A stretch of 64,000 nt of DNA from Streptomyces mutabilis (GCF_014649815.1 NZ_BMTT01000010.1:124001-188000); one strand, 5' to 3'; positions 54,334 through 63,110 are shown, counted from the first letter of the stretch. Numbers and translations: made by a program. The notes: generated from the sequence alone by a model not told the origin.

Positions 54334-54537
54334 ATGCCTCAAGCACCTTCTCGCGGCCTTGTCTGGTCCCTCGTGACCTTCGGGCTCGTCGCTGCCGTGG
54401 CCGCCCCAGGCGTGGTCTACGCCCTCACTGAGGGGCCGGCCCGCACCAGAGGGCTGCTTATCTGCGTCGGGGTGGAGTTGGCGCTCATCGTCTGTGTCGG
54501 CCTGTACCTCCGCGCGAGGGGGCGGGCCATAGCATGA
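54334..54537 (+). CDS. small two-helix membrane protein
   Basis: Protein of 67 residues with two membrane helices (about 8-30 and 38-58), separated by EGPARTR, and a basic tail. ATG at 54334 after AGAGGAGAG; a GTG at 54301 would extend it without hydrophobic sequence. The ATPase gene begins within its stop (ATGA). Probably an accessory subunit of the exporter; family not recognised. Confidence 0.75.
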   Translation: MPQAPSRGLVWSLVTFGLVAAVAAPGVVYALTEGPARTRGLLICVGVELALIVCVGLYLRARGRAIA

Positions 54538-55262
54538 CCGACGTCGTCGACATCGTAGGACTCACCAAGCGCTACGGCGAACTGACCGCGGTCGAGGACG
54601 TGTCCTTCACCGTCCGCTCGGGCCGGGTGGTGGGACTCCTCGGACGCAACGGGGCCGGAAAGACCACCACCTTGCGGATGCTGCTGGGTCTCGCGCGTCC
54701 GACGTCGGGCCGCGCCACGGTCTTCGGGCACCCGTACGCACAACTGACCCGCGCGGCGCACCGGGTGGGGGTCAGCATCGACGGGATCGGCCCTACCGGC
54801 GCGGGCTCCGCACAGACCGACCTGCGGATCTGGGCCAAGACACTGGGCCTGTCCCGTACCAGGGTGGACGAGGTCCTCGAACAGGTGGGACTCGCAGCGG
54901 ACGGCCACCGCAAACTCCGCGACTACTCGCAGGGCATGCGGCAACGGCACGCCTTGGCGACCGCGTTGCTCGCCGACCCCGAACTGCTCATCCTGGACGA
55001 ACCCGCCAATGGGCTCGACCCCGACGGCATCCGCTGGCTCCGGGAGCTGCTGCGCTCCCTCGCGGACGAGGGACGCACCGTACTGGTCTCCAGCCACATC
55101 CTGGCGGAGGTCGAGCAGATGGCTGACGACATCGTCATCCTTCAGAAGACGCTGCGCTACAGCGGTACGGTCGCCGACCTGACCCAGAACGGTGGCGTCA
55201 GCCTGGAGAGCCGCTTCTTCGACCTGGTGGGACCCGCGGTGAAGGAGAACGCCCATGCGTGA
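54534..55262 (+). CDS. ABC transporter ATPase of RiPP exporter (MpaT-like)
   Basis: ATP-binding subunit of 242 residues. Walker A GRNGAGKTTT (about 39), signature YSQGMRQRHALATALL, Walker B LLILDEPANGLDPDG. It is close to LanF-type immunity/exporter ATPases. Overlaps the small membrane gene by 4 and the permease by 8 bases. Probable role: export of or self-resistance to the mature peptide. Confidence 0.93.
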   Translation: MTDVVDIVGLTKRYGELTAVEDVSFTVRSGRVVGLLGRNGAGKTTTLRMLLGLARPTSGRATVFGHPYAQLTRAAHRVGVSIDGIGPTGAGSAQTDLRIWAKTLGLSRTRVDEVLEQVGLAADGHRKLRDYSQGMRQRHALATALLADPELLILDEPANGLDPDGIRWLRELLRSLADEGRTVLVSSHILAEVEQMADDIVILQKTLRYSGTVADLTQNGGVSLESRFFDLVGPAVKENAHA

Positions 55263-55995
55263 TCTGGTCGCAGCCGAGTGGCGCAAGATCTGGGCCGGAC
55301 GTGCCTGGTGGGGCGCGGCCGCCGCCGCCGTGTTGATGTGCGTGATGGCCGACGCCGGCTTCCTGCAGCAGGAGTTCGCCTCGGCTCCGGAGCCGAGCGA
55401 CACCCGAGAGATCACCTCCACCCTGGTACAGGGCTGGTTCATGGTCGAACTCGCTGCCGCGGTGGTGGCGATGGTCGCGGTGACCAGGGAGTTCGGTAAT
55501 GGTGCCATCAGCAGGTCGGTGCTGCTGAGCGGGGGGAGAGGCCGACTGCTCGCGGCCAAGCTGATCGCGGTCACCGGCTGCGGCGCGGTGTTCGCCCTGG
55601 GGGCCGGCGTGCTGGCCGCCGCCAGCCCGTGGGTGTTCCTGGCCGGACGCGCACAGGAACCCGAGTGGACGGCGACCACCACGTGGACCCTGCTCGGCGT
55701 GATGCTGGTCATCGTGGTGGGTGCCGTGTGGGGCGCGCTGCTCGGACTGCTCATCCGGCACCAGGTCGCCGCCATCCTCACCCTGCTGATCAGCACCTGG
55801 CTGGTCGGGGAGGGCCTGCTGCGGCTGCTCCCGGAGATCGGCAGGCTCACCATCGACGAGGCCATGGCGTCCGTGTACCGGGGCGGCCACGAGGACCTGC
55901 TGTCGATTCCGTGGGCACTGGTGGTTCTCGCGGCGTGGATCCTCGCGGGCACGATCGCCGCCCGGACTCTGTTCCTGCGCAGGGACCTGCCGTGA
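55255..55995 (+). CDS. ABC-2 type permease of RiPP exporter
   Basis: Membrane subunit of 246 residues with six predicted helices and the pattern typical of LanE/LanG-like permeases: MRDLVAAEWRKIWAGRAWWG at the start, TREFGNGAISRSVLLSGGRG in the middle. ATG at 55255 overlaps the ATPase by 8 bases; the protease starts within its stop (GTGA). Confidence 0.88.
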   Translation: MRDLVAAEWRKIWAGRAWWGAAAAAVLMCVMADAGFLQQEFASAPEPSDTREITSTLVQGWFMVELAAAVVAMVAVTREFGNGAISRSVLLSGGRGRLLAAKLIAVTGCGAVFALGAGVLAAASPWVFLAGRAQEPEWTATTTWTLLGVMLVIVVGAVWGALLGLLIRHQVAAILTLLISTWLVGEGLLRLLPEIGRLTIDEAMASVYRGGHEDLLSIPWALVVLAAWILAGTIAARTLFLRRDLP

Positions 55996-57653
55996 GACTG
56001 ACCCTGAGCCGGCCGCCGACGGACACGGCTCCGGCACCCCTGCCGGAGCGTCCGCGCCTGGCGCCGGACGTGCGGGTCCACGAGCCCGTCGAGGCGGGCG
56101 CCCCCTGGCTCGTCCAGTCCGGCGGGCAGCGCTACCTGCGTGTGGCCGCCGGGATGGCGAGGCTCCTGCGCCTTGCCGACGGTACGCGCGACACGAAGGA
56201 CATGGCGAGGGAACTCGGCGATCCCTGGACCGTCGAGCTGGTGAGCGAGGGCCTTCTGCGTGCTCAGCGCACCCAGCTCCTCGAGGACGCGGAGCGCAAG
56301 CCGACCAAGAACCGGCGGATCACCTTCGTACCGCCGCTCACCGTCCAGTTCACCCTGGTACACCCGGAACGCCTGCTGAGCGGTTTCCGTCCGCTCACTG
56401 CCCGACTCGCCCACCGCGGCTGGGCGGCCGCGGCCGCGGTCCTCGCCGCGGCGGGACTGCTGTGTCTCGTCGTGCAGGCCCAGGCGACCATGAGTGCCCT
56501 GGCAGAGCCGATCCCCATGTCGGCGCTGATCGCGCTGATCGTCATCACGTACTGCGGCACCATGCTGCACGAGTTCTCGCACGGTCTGGTGCTGAGCCAC
56601 TACGGTGGCCGGCCCAGCCGGATGGGTTTCATGCTCTTCTACCTGACGCCCGCGTTCTTCTGCGACGTGTCCGACGGGTGGCGGCTGCCGAAGAACCACC
56701 AGCGCGTACGTGTCGCCCTGGCCGGTATCGCCGCCCAGGCGGTCATCGCCGGCCTCGCCGGTGTCGGGTCCCTGATGGTGGCGGTGACGGGCGGCAGCCC
56801 CGCGCTGCGCGATTTCCTCCTGCTCCTCACGGTGACCAACTACGTCTCCGGGCTCTTCAACGCCATCCCGTTCATCAAACTGGACGGCTACCTGGCGCTC
56901 ATGAGCCACCTGGACATCTCCCACCTGCGGGACCGGTCCATCACGGACGCGCGCCGGTTCGTCGCCAGGCTGCTGTTCGGCGGACGCTACGAGCGTGCGC
57001 TGCCCGACGTCGAGTGGGCGCCCCTGTTCGGTCTGGCGTGCATGCTGTTTCCGGTGTACGTCCTGAGCATGGCCTTCACGCTCTGGGGTTCGATCCTCGA
57101 GAGCACGGGCCTGGTGGGCGCCGTCATCGTCTCCGTCGTCATCGGGTACCTGATGCTGCGCGTGTACGCCGGCGCCTTCAAGCTGAACACGGAAGCCCGG
57201 ACCGCGGGAGCGCCCGCCTGGCGACGCGTCACCGTCTCCCTGGCGGCGGCAGCGGCCGTGGCCGCGGTCATGTGGGGGGTCTCCGTGCCGTACACCGTCA
57301 CGGGCGGCTTCGTCGCGGAGCAGGGCCGGACGGTGTTCGTGTCGACCGGTACGACCGACCGGAGCGCCATCGAGCCCGGTGCCCAGGTGCGTCTGCTGAG
57401 CGGCGGAGTCGTGCTCCAGAAGCAATTGGGGACGGCTGCGGTGACCACCACCGGCTTCGGGGACCTGTCGGTGCCGATCTCCGCCTTCGTCCCCGTGAAG
57501 GGCCTCGACTCGGTACGGGTGCCGGCCTCCGGTATCGCCCTCGACGGCGGACGGCTGGCACCGGGGACCACCGGCCAGGCCGTGGTGAGCGCGGGTGAGC
57601 GGCGCTTGGGCGACTGGCTGTACCTCAAGTACCTGGCGCCCTTCTGGCGCTGA
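55992..57653 (+). CDS. mpaP: M50-family intramembrane metalloprotease, MpaP-like
   Basis: Zinc protease of 553 residues expected to cut the leader peptide at the membrane, as MpaP does in daptides. The zinc motif HEFSH (193-197) is within a hydrophobic segment, and the third ligand is Asp 298 in NAIPFIKLDG. About seven membrane helices follow (140-460). The N terminus (about 30-95) has a PqqD-like appearance (GQRYLRVAAGMARLLRLADG, then a DPWTVELVSEGLL helix), so it may hold a peptide-binding winged helix; the C-terminal 110 residues form an extracytoplasmic beta domain. GTG at 55992 overlaps the permease stop. Confidence 0.9.
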   Translation: MRLTLSRPPTDTAPAPLPERPRLAPDVRVHEPVEAGAPWLVQSGGQRYLRVAAGMARLLRLADGTRDTKDMARELGDPWTVELVSEGLLRAQRTQLLEDAERKPTKNRRITFVPPLTVQFTLVHPERLLSGFRPLTARLAHRGWAAAAAVLAAAGLLCLVVQAQATMSALAEPIPMSALIALIVITYCGTMLHEFSHGLVLSHYGGRPSRMGFMLFYLTPAFFCDVSDGWRLPKNHQRVRVALAGIAAQAVIAGLAGVGSLMVAVTGGSPALRDFLLLLTVTNYVSGLFNAIPFIKLDGYLALMSHLDISHLRDRSITDARRFVARLLFGGRYERALPDVEWAPLFGLACMLFPVYVLSMAFTLWGSILESTGLVGAVIVSVVIGYLMLRVYAGAFKLNTEARTAGAPAWRRVTVSLAAAAAVAAVMWGVSVPYTVTGGFVAEQGRTVFVSTGTTDRSAIEPGAQVRLLSGGVVLQKQLGTAAVTTTGFGDLSVPISAFVPVKGLDSVRVPASGIALDGGRLAPGTTGQAVVSAGERRLGDWLYLKYLAPFWR

Positions 57654-57707
57654 GCCCCGCCCGCCCTTTCTGATCTCTCTGTACTCCCGAAGGCGGTTGA
57701 ACCTGTC

Positions 57708-60278
57708 ATGGATGCTTACCGGCGTGTGATGTTCCTGGCGCCAGGCACGCCCTTCTTCGACCGCGACGAGGCCGCCACCGGCGACGCGGACGACGACTTC
57801 CGTGCCGTGACGGCCGAGACGCCTGACGACTGGTCGTGCAGCACGGGACCTGACTGGACCATGCTGGTCCCCGACGGGTTCCGGATGCCGCCGCAAGGCT
57901 GGAAGATCCATGTGTCGGCCACGTCGGAGAATGCGCGGAGCATCCTCGCCCGGTCCTGGGAGTGGCTGGTGGCCCACCGCGTGGCGTTCAAGTTCATCCG
58001 CAGCAGGCAGGTGCTGTTGCGACGCAACGGCAAGTACGGCGACCGCGGGGCCAGCGGCAAGTTCATCACCATCTACCCCGAGGACGAGACTCGACTGGCC
58101 TCCGTGCTGAACGAGCTCGGAGCCATCCTCGACGGGGAGCAGGGCCCCTACATCCTCAGTGACCTCAGATGGCGTTCCGGCCCCCTCTATGTGCGCTACG
58201 GCGGGTTCGTCGCGCGCACGATGAAGTCGGAGCGGGGGGAGACGGTCCCCTGCATCGAGGATCCCGAGGGCAGGCTGGTACCGGACCGGCGCGGTCCGTC
58301 GTTCCGGCCCCCGGAGTGGGTGACCATTCCCGACTGTCTGAGGGAGGCGGTCCGGGCGCGCGAGGCGGGCACCCTGCGCGATTTCCCCTACCGAGCCGAT
58401 CAGGCCCTCCACTTCTCCAACGGTGGGGGCGTCTACCGCGGAACCGACCTGCGCACGTCCGAGCCCGTCCTGCTCAGGGAAGCGAGGCCGCTCGCCGGGA
58501 TCGACAACAACGGCGAGGACGCGGTCACCCGGCTCCTCCGTGAGCGCGACTGCCTGCGCAAGCTCGCCGGCCTCAAGTGGGTGCCGGAACTCATCGAGGC
58601 CCGCGTGGGGCACGAACACCATTTCCTCGTACGGGAGTACGTGGAGGGTGAGACGCTCGCGGTACGGACCACCAGGGACAACCCGCCCTCTCCGGAGGCC
58701 GATCCGGACAGGACCGCCGCCTACACCCGGTGGGCGCTCGGAGTGCTCGACCAGATCGAGCAGGGAGTGCGGGCCATGCACGAGCGAGGAGTCGTCTTCG
58801 GCGACCTGCACCCCGGCAACGTCATGGTCCGCCCGGACGGCTCCGTCGCGTTCATCGACCTCGAGACGGCGTCGACCGACCTCGCCGCACACCAGATCCA
58901 CGCGGCGCCGGGCTTCGCCGCACCCCCGACCCACCGGGGCACGGACATCGACAGGTACGCACTCGGCTGCCTGCGCGTCGCCCTGTTCGCCCCGCTCACC
59001 AGTCTCCTGCCGTGGGACGCCGACAAGGTGGACCAGCTGATCGAGCTCGTGGAGGCCCGGTACCCCGTCCCGGCGGACTACGGAGCCCAGGTCCGCGCCG
59101 ACCTCACGCCCCTCACCGCCGGTGACGGCGGGGGAACGCGGGACGGCCACGCGGACACGGCACCCGGCGACCCGCCCAAGGCTGCGGCCCCGCGTCCCAC
59201 CGCGGACCGTCCGAGTCCGGTCGCCGTGGGCCAGGGCATCCTCGCGATGGCCACGCCCCGACGTGAGGATCGCCTGTTCCCCGGTGACACGGCTCAGTTC
59301 ATACTGCCGGAGGGCGGAACCTGCCTCGCCTACGGAGCCGCAGGGGTGCTGTGGGCCCTCAACGAGTCGGGGACGGAGATTCCCGCTGCCCACGTCGACT
59401 GGCTCGAGGAGTCCGCGCGCCGGCACGCCCACCCGTCCCCGGGGCTCTACACCGGCACCGCCGGTGTCGCATGCGCGCTGCAGCGCCTCGGGCGTACCGA
59501 TGCCGCCACGGCTCTGCTGAAGGAGGCATCCGGGGTGGAACCCGTGAACGACGGTCTCCTGGACGGCCGAGCCGGGCTTGGCCTCGCCCATCTGTTCATG
59601 GCCCGGGCGACGGGGGACGACGCCGCCCTGAAGCACGCCACGCTCCTGGCCGAGCAGCTGGTCGAGAGCGCGGCGGGTCGCTCTCCCCGCCGCGGCGAAG
59701 CCGGTCTGATGCGGGGCAGGTCCGGCGCGGCACTGCTGCTGCTGCGCCTGCACGCCCACACGCCCGATACCGGGCTGCTCGACGGGGCCCGTGAGCTGCT
59801 CGACACTGATCTGCGCACCCTCGGGTGGAGCGCGGAGGCGGATCCGGCGCGTACCGATGCGGAGGAAGGCTGGTCGGCGGGTGCCGTCGGCGCACGTCCC
59901 ACGTTCGCCGCCGGCGGCGGCGGCACCGCCATGGTTCTGAGGGAGTACCTCGACCAGCGTCACGAGCCGCGCTTCGCCCTGGCCTGTGAGTCCGTCCTGC
60001 GGACGGCCCTGGACTGTGTCCCCCACACCGCGGGGCTCTTCCATGGCTTCGCCGGCGTGGTGCTGGCGGCCACCCGTCTGGCCGGCCCGGCGGAGGCGGC
60101 CGCGGTCGAGCGCCTGACCGGCAGGGTCGGCCTGTACGGGGTCGCCCACGAGGGCAGGCCGGCGTTCCTGGGCCTGGAGAACGTGCGCCTCACCGCGGAC
60201 CTGGCGACCGGAGCCGCAGGCGTGCTGCTCGCCCTGAGAGCCCCGGACACCGCTCCGAGAAGCCTGGCGTTCCTGTGA
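57708..60278 (+). CDS. class III lanthipeptide synthetase (LanKC-type, lyase-kinase-cyclase)
   Basis: Three-domain enzyme of 856 residues. N-terminal phosphoSer/Thr lyase domain (about 1-215), Ser/Thr kinase (about 220-470) with catalytic loop FGDLHPGNVMV (Asp 366) and metal Asp 384 in FIDLE, and a LanC-like alpha-toroid (about 505-856) with GTAG, GRAG, GRSG and GFAG turns. The zinc Cys/His ligands of LanC are missing, as in class III. Kinase and lyase dehydrate Ser/Thr; the cyclase would make (labionin or) lanthionine. Both precursors lack Cys, so here only dehydration is likely. Starts 54 bases after the protease; not part of known daptide sets. Confidence 0.92.
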   Translation: MDAYRRVMFLAPGTPFFDRDEAATGDADDDFRAVTAETPDDWSCSTGPDWTMLVPDGFRMPPQGWKIHVSATSENARSILARSWEWLVAHRVAFKFIRSRQVLLRRNGKYGDRGASGKFITIYPEDETRLASVLNELGAILDGEQGPYILSDLRWRSGPLYVRYGGFVARTMKSERGETVPCIEDPEGRLVPDRRGPSFRPPEWVTIPDCLREAVRAREAGTLRDFPYRADQALHFSNGGGVYRGTDLRTSEPVLLREARPLAGIDNNGEDAVTRLLRERDCLRKLAGLKWVPELIEARVGHEHHFLVREYVEGETLAVRTTRDNPPSPEADPDRTAAYTRWALGVLDQIEQGVRAMHERGVVFGDLHPGNVMVRPDGSVAFIDLETASTDLAAHQIHAAPGFAAPPTHRGTDIDRYALGCLRVALFAPLTSLLPWDADKVDQLIELVEARYPVPADYGAQVRADLTPLTAGDGGGTRDGHADTAPGDPPKAAAPRPTADRPSPVAVGQGILAMATPRREDRLFPGDTAQFILPEGGTCLAYGAAGVLWALNESGTEIPAAHVDWLEESARRHAHPSPGLYTGTAGVACALQRLGRTDAATALLKEASGVEPVNDGLLDGRAGLGLAHLFMARATGDDAALKHATLLAEQLVESAAGRSPRRGEAGLMRGRSGAALLLLRLHAHTPDTGLLDGARELLDTDLRTLGWSAEADPARTDAEEGWSAGAVGARPTFAAGGGGTAMVLREYLDQRHEPRFALACESVLRTALDCVPHTAGLFHGFAGVVLAATRLAGPAEAAAVERLTGRVGLYGVAHEGRPAFLGLENVRLTADLATGAAGVLLALRAPDTAPRSLAFL

Positions 60279-60309
60279 GCCGGCCCGACGACGGAGGTGA
60301 TGGAGAGCC

Positions 60310-61395
60310 ATGAACGGCAACGGCACAGTGGTGGTCTCCGTGATCTGCCCGACCTACAACAGGTCACAGGAGATCACGAAGACCATCGACTCCGTCCGCG
60401 CGCAGACCCTTCAGGAGTGGGAACTGCTCGTGGTCTCGGACGGGTGCGACGACGACACCGAGGACTGGGTGCGCCGGTCCGCGCGGCAGGATTCCCGCGT
60501 CCGGCTTCACCGCATCGAGCGCAGCGGCCACCCCAGCGGGCCGCGCAACGCGGGACTGGCCCTCGCCCGGGGAGAGTTCATCGCCTACCTGGACCATGAC
60601 GACGTCTGGCGTCCCGACCATCTTCGTGTCCTGCTCGGCATGCTGCGGGCGGACGCCGACCTCGCGGTGACGGGCTGCACCTACCACGACGCCGACGGCG
60701 GGGAGGCCGCCGAGTTCTCGCCGCTGTCGGCCTTCTGGCACCCCCAACTCCAGTTGCTCGGACCGATGTTCGAGCCGTCCAGGGCAGGGCACCGCCGTGG
60801 TGTCGTCGAGGAGGTCGGTGGCTGGCGCGGCGGTGCGGGCCTGGAGGACTGGGATCTGTGGCTGCGGGTGGCCGACGCGGGCAGTACCTTTCGCACCGTG
60901 GTGCAGCCGACCGCGGCCCTGCTGATGGACAGTGGCACCCGGAGGAACCGCATGCCGCGTCCGCACCGGCTGCCCCTGGTCGTCCTCGACGACGCGAGAA
61001 CCGCCCATGAGCTGTTGTGCGAGCTACGGTCCGGCCGGTACGACGAGCTGTTGCGCGCCGCCGTGCTGGCGGACACGAGGGACTGGTACCGGCGGATGGA
61101 CGAATCCGGCGCGCTGGTACGGCCCCTGGACTGGAGCGGGAGTCTCGACGCCGAGATCGAACGCGTGGTCTCGGGTGAGGTGAAGCTCTTCGACGAACTC
61201 GTGCTGGTGCCCGTGCGGGGTAGGTACGCCATTGCGCGGAACCTGCTCTGTTCCCGCGTCGAGCACGCCCGCCGCGCTGCCCGGCTGGTGCCCTCCGTCC
61301 AGCCGCGTGTGCTCGAACTGGTGAGGGACTTGGCCGAGAGCGGCCCCGGCGGGCGGGTCACCGGGTCAGATGAGGCCCTTCTCCTTGGCTCGTAG
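60310..61395 (+). CDS. family 2 glycosyltransferase
   Basis: GT-A fold inverting glycosyltransferase, 361 residues, soluble. VICPTYNRSQE at the start, GCDDDTEDW, SGPRNAGLALARGEFIAYLD and the metal-binding DHDD (95-98); GLEDWDLWLRV is the ED(W)DL catalytic-base region. The C-terminal 120 residues are not catalytic and may bind acceptor. RBS GGAGGTGATGGAGAGCC. It is placed to add the dTDP-sugar of the rml operon to the peptide, on Ser, Thr or Tyr. Its 3' end overlaps the convergent regulator by 30 bases. Confidence 0.88.
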   Translation: MNGNGTVVVSVICPTYNRSQEITKTIDSVRAQTLQEWELLVVSDGCDDDTEDWVRRSARQDSRVRLHRIERSGHPSGPRNAGLALARGEFIAYLDHDDVWRPDHLRVLLGMLRADADLAVTGCTYHDADGGEAAEFSPLSAFWHPQLQLLGPMFEPSRAGHRRGVVEEVGGWRGGAGLEDWDLWLRVADAGSTFRTVVQPTAALLMDSGTRRNRMPRPHRLPLVVLDDARTAHELLCELRSGRYDELLRAAVLADTRDWYRRMDESGALVRPLDWSGSLDAEIERVVSGEVKLFDELVLVPVRGRYAIARNLLCSRVEHARRAARLVPSVQPRVLELVRDLAESGPGGRVTGSDEALLLGS

Positions 61396-62334
61396 TGCCG
61401 CCTGGAAGCGGGTGGCGGCGCGGAGGTGCTTCAGCAGCTCCGCCACCCGCCCCCGGTAGGTGCGTACGGACATGCCCAGTTCACGTGCTGCGACCTCGTC
61501 CTTGTCGGCGCGTGTCATGGTCTCCAGCACCTTCAGATGCGTCTCGTCCAGTGCGGCGGAGTCAGCTTCGGGCAGGAGCAGGGCCGAGGCGTCGAGCGCC
61601 CCGGACCAGCAGCGGTCGAAGAAGGAGAGGAGCGTGCCGACCAGGGCGCCCTGCTCCACCAGCGACGCGCTCGGCGAATTGCCCCGCTCGGCCTGCACGA
61701 GTGCGGTCTCCCGGTCGGCTATCAGCACGCGCTCGAACCCTCCGCCCAGGAAGCGGACCTGGGCACCGTGCCGGATCATCTCGGTGAGGGCTGTGGACGT
61801 GGTCTCGTCCTCCAGAGCCCGTTTGTGAATCAGGACTTTCACGGTCACGCCGCGTCGCAGGCACGGCATGCTCGCGCGACGCGCGGCCAGGATCGCCTGC
61901 GGTGCGAGGTGCCAGTCCGGCTGCATTGCCAGCACCTCGTGCCGGGCGCGGGCGGTGAGTTCCTCGGCCCGCGCGCACACGTTCTCGTCGTCGCCCTCGA
62001 GTGGTCTGAGGGAACGCCAAGCGGTGGACTGCCGGATCAGCGAGTAGCCGAACGACAGTGCTTCCTGCTGTTCCGTGTGGAGTCTTCTGAGCCGCTGGTC
62101 CAAGAGGCGCCCGACGGTCTCGTCGGGGTTGAAGGCGGTCGGCTCCCCGTGCTCGTCCAGGTGGACCATGCGCTGGTCCGCGAGTCTTCGCAATGAGGCG
62201 CGGATGTCCTCTTCGTCACGGTCGAGGACCACGCACAGGCCGGATACCCCCAATTCTGTGTGCTGCAAAAGTGCTGTATACACAGATTCGTCGAAACTGG
62301 ATATGCCCAATACAGTCAAGGTCATTTCCCCCAT
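61366..62334 (-). CDS. LuxR/TrmB-like transcriptional regulator of the cluster
   Basis: Regulator of 322 residues. N-terminal winged helix-like domain (about 10-65: FDESVYTALLQHTELGVSGL ... IRASLRRLADQRMVHLDEHG), middle phospholipase D-like ligand domain (about 125-235, GVTVKVLIHKRALEDE and GGGFERVLIADRETALVQ), C-terminal LuxR helix-turn-helix (VLETMTRADKDEVAARELGM, SVRTYRGRVAELLKHL). ATG at 62334. Only regulator in the cluster, convergent with and overlapping the glycosyltransferase. Promoter region 62335-62407 is AT-rich. Confidence 0.88.
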   Translation of the reverse strand: MGEMTLTVLGISSFDESVYTALLQHTELGVSGLCVVLDRDEEDIRASLRRLADQRMVHLDEHGEPTAFNPDETVGRLLDQRLRRLHTEQQEALSFGYSLIRQSTAWRSLRPLEGDDENVCARAEELTARARHEVLAMQPDWHLAPQAILAARRASMPCLRRGVTVKVLIHKRALEDETTSTALTEMIRHGAQVRFLGGGFERVLIADRETALVQAERGNSPSASLVEQGALVGTLLSFFDRCWSGALDASALLLPEADSAALDETHLKVLETMTRADKDEVAARELGMSVRTYRGRVAELLKHLRAATRFQAALRAKEKGLI

Positions 62335-62407
62335 GACTCTATTCGAACATCAGTGCACGAAACTGTCAATTACTGCAGCGAAGTAGTGAACGGGTTCAGC
62401 CCTGTCG

Positions 62408-62438
62408 GTGGGCGGACTCGGTCGACGGGTCCGCCCAC
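62408..62438 (-). terminator. terminator of GPP34 gene
   Basis: GTGGGCGGAC (62408-62417) with GTCCGCCCAC (62429-62438), a perfect 10-bp stem with an 11-base loop, directly beyond the stop of the GPP34 gene on the minus strand. It separates that gene from the cluster regulator. Confidence 0.65.
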
Positions 62439-62456
62439 GACTCGGGTGACGTCCGT

Positions 62457-63104
62457 CTACAGGGCGGACGCGGCGATGACCGCGGTGAGGGCGGCGACCG
62501 TCGTGCGGATCGTGTCTCCGAGTGCCGCGGCCGAACCCTGCCCCTCGGAGATCTCGGCCAGCCGGCTCTCGGGTACCCCATCGCCGGAGCCCTGGGTCAT
62601 GACGGCCTGGAGACCCGCGTGATACAGCACGGTGATCAGTGCCGCAGTGTGCTCGTCGGGATCCTGACCCTCGGTGAGAACCGCTGCCAGTCGCCCTCGT
62701 AGCGCCGAGAGTTCGGACACTCCTGTGACCGGATGCTTCACCGATCCGAAGGTGCCGAGGACCCGTCGTCCCTGTTCCCGCACCAGTCCCTTCTCCGAAA
62801 GTCCCCGGTACGCCGTCTCCAGTGCCTGCTCGCGTACGGCCAGCAGCCACTCCCGGGGAGTCTCCTCGGGGTGACGCCGCACATGCTCCGCCATGGCCGC
62901 GGCTGCCGGGTCCGCCGATGTCGACGCTCCGGTGGCGACGAGCGTGCCGTCGCGCTCCGTCAGGCCCCCGGAGGAGCTCAACTCGAGCAGGGCGGCCGCC
63001 GAAACCGCCAACGACACCCGTAGCGGCGCTTCGCGCAGGGTGCCGGTCTTTTCGTCCAGTGCGAGCAGCACGATCCGCTCGCCAATCGTCAGATCCTCAG
63101 TCAT
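62457..63104 (-). CDS. GPP34 family phospholipid-binding protein
   Basis: Protein of 215 residues, Golgi phosphoprotein 3-like, all-helical. Family opening TEDLTIGERIVLLALDEKTG and the LRVSLAVSAAALLELSSSG block are clear; a C-terminal AALIAVLYHAGLQAVM-like helix follows. Actinobacteria have several copies, often regulatory or membrane-curving, of unknown function. ATG at 63104. It marks the probable right boundary of the RiPP cluster. Confidence 0.92.
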   Translation of the reverse strand: MTEDLTIGERIVLLALDEKTGTLREAPLRVSLAVSAAALLELSSSGGLTERDGTLVATGASTSADPAAAAMAEHVRRHPEETPREWLLAVREQALETAYRGLSEKGLVREQGRRVLGTFGSVKHPVTGVSELSALRGRLAAVLTEGQDPDEHTAALITVLYHAGLQAVMTQGSGDGVPESRLAEISEGQGSAAALGDTIRTTVAALTAVIAASAL

Positions 63105-63110
63105 GGGATC

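Noticed and set aside
57708-60278. Plain class III lanthipeptide cluster
   Set aside because: No precursor with Cys and no labionin-type Ser-x2-Ser-x(2-5)-Cys pattern; the tailoring set is that of daptides, so a hybrid explains more.
54417-60326. Open frame of about 1970 codons on the minus strand, opposite the exporter, protease and synthetase genes
   Set aside because: It is an antisense frame produced by GC-rich codon bias; it has no domain pattern, low-complexity Arg/Gly/His-rich composition and runs against six well-supported genes.
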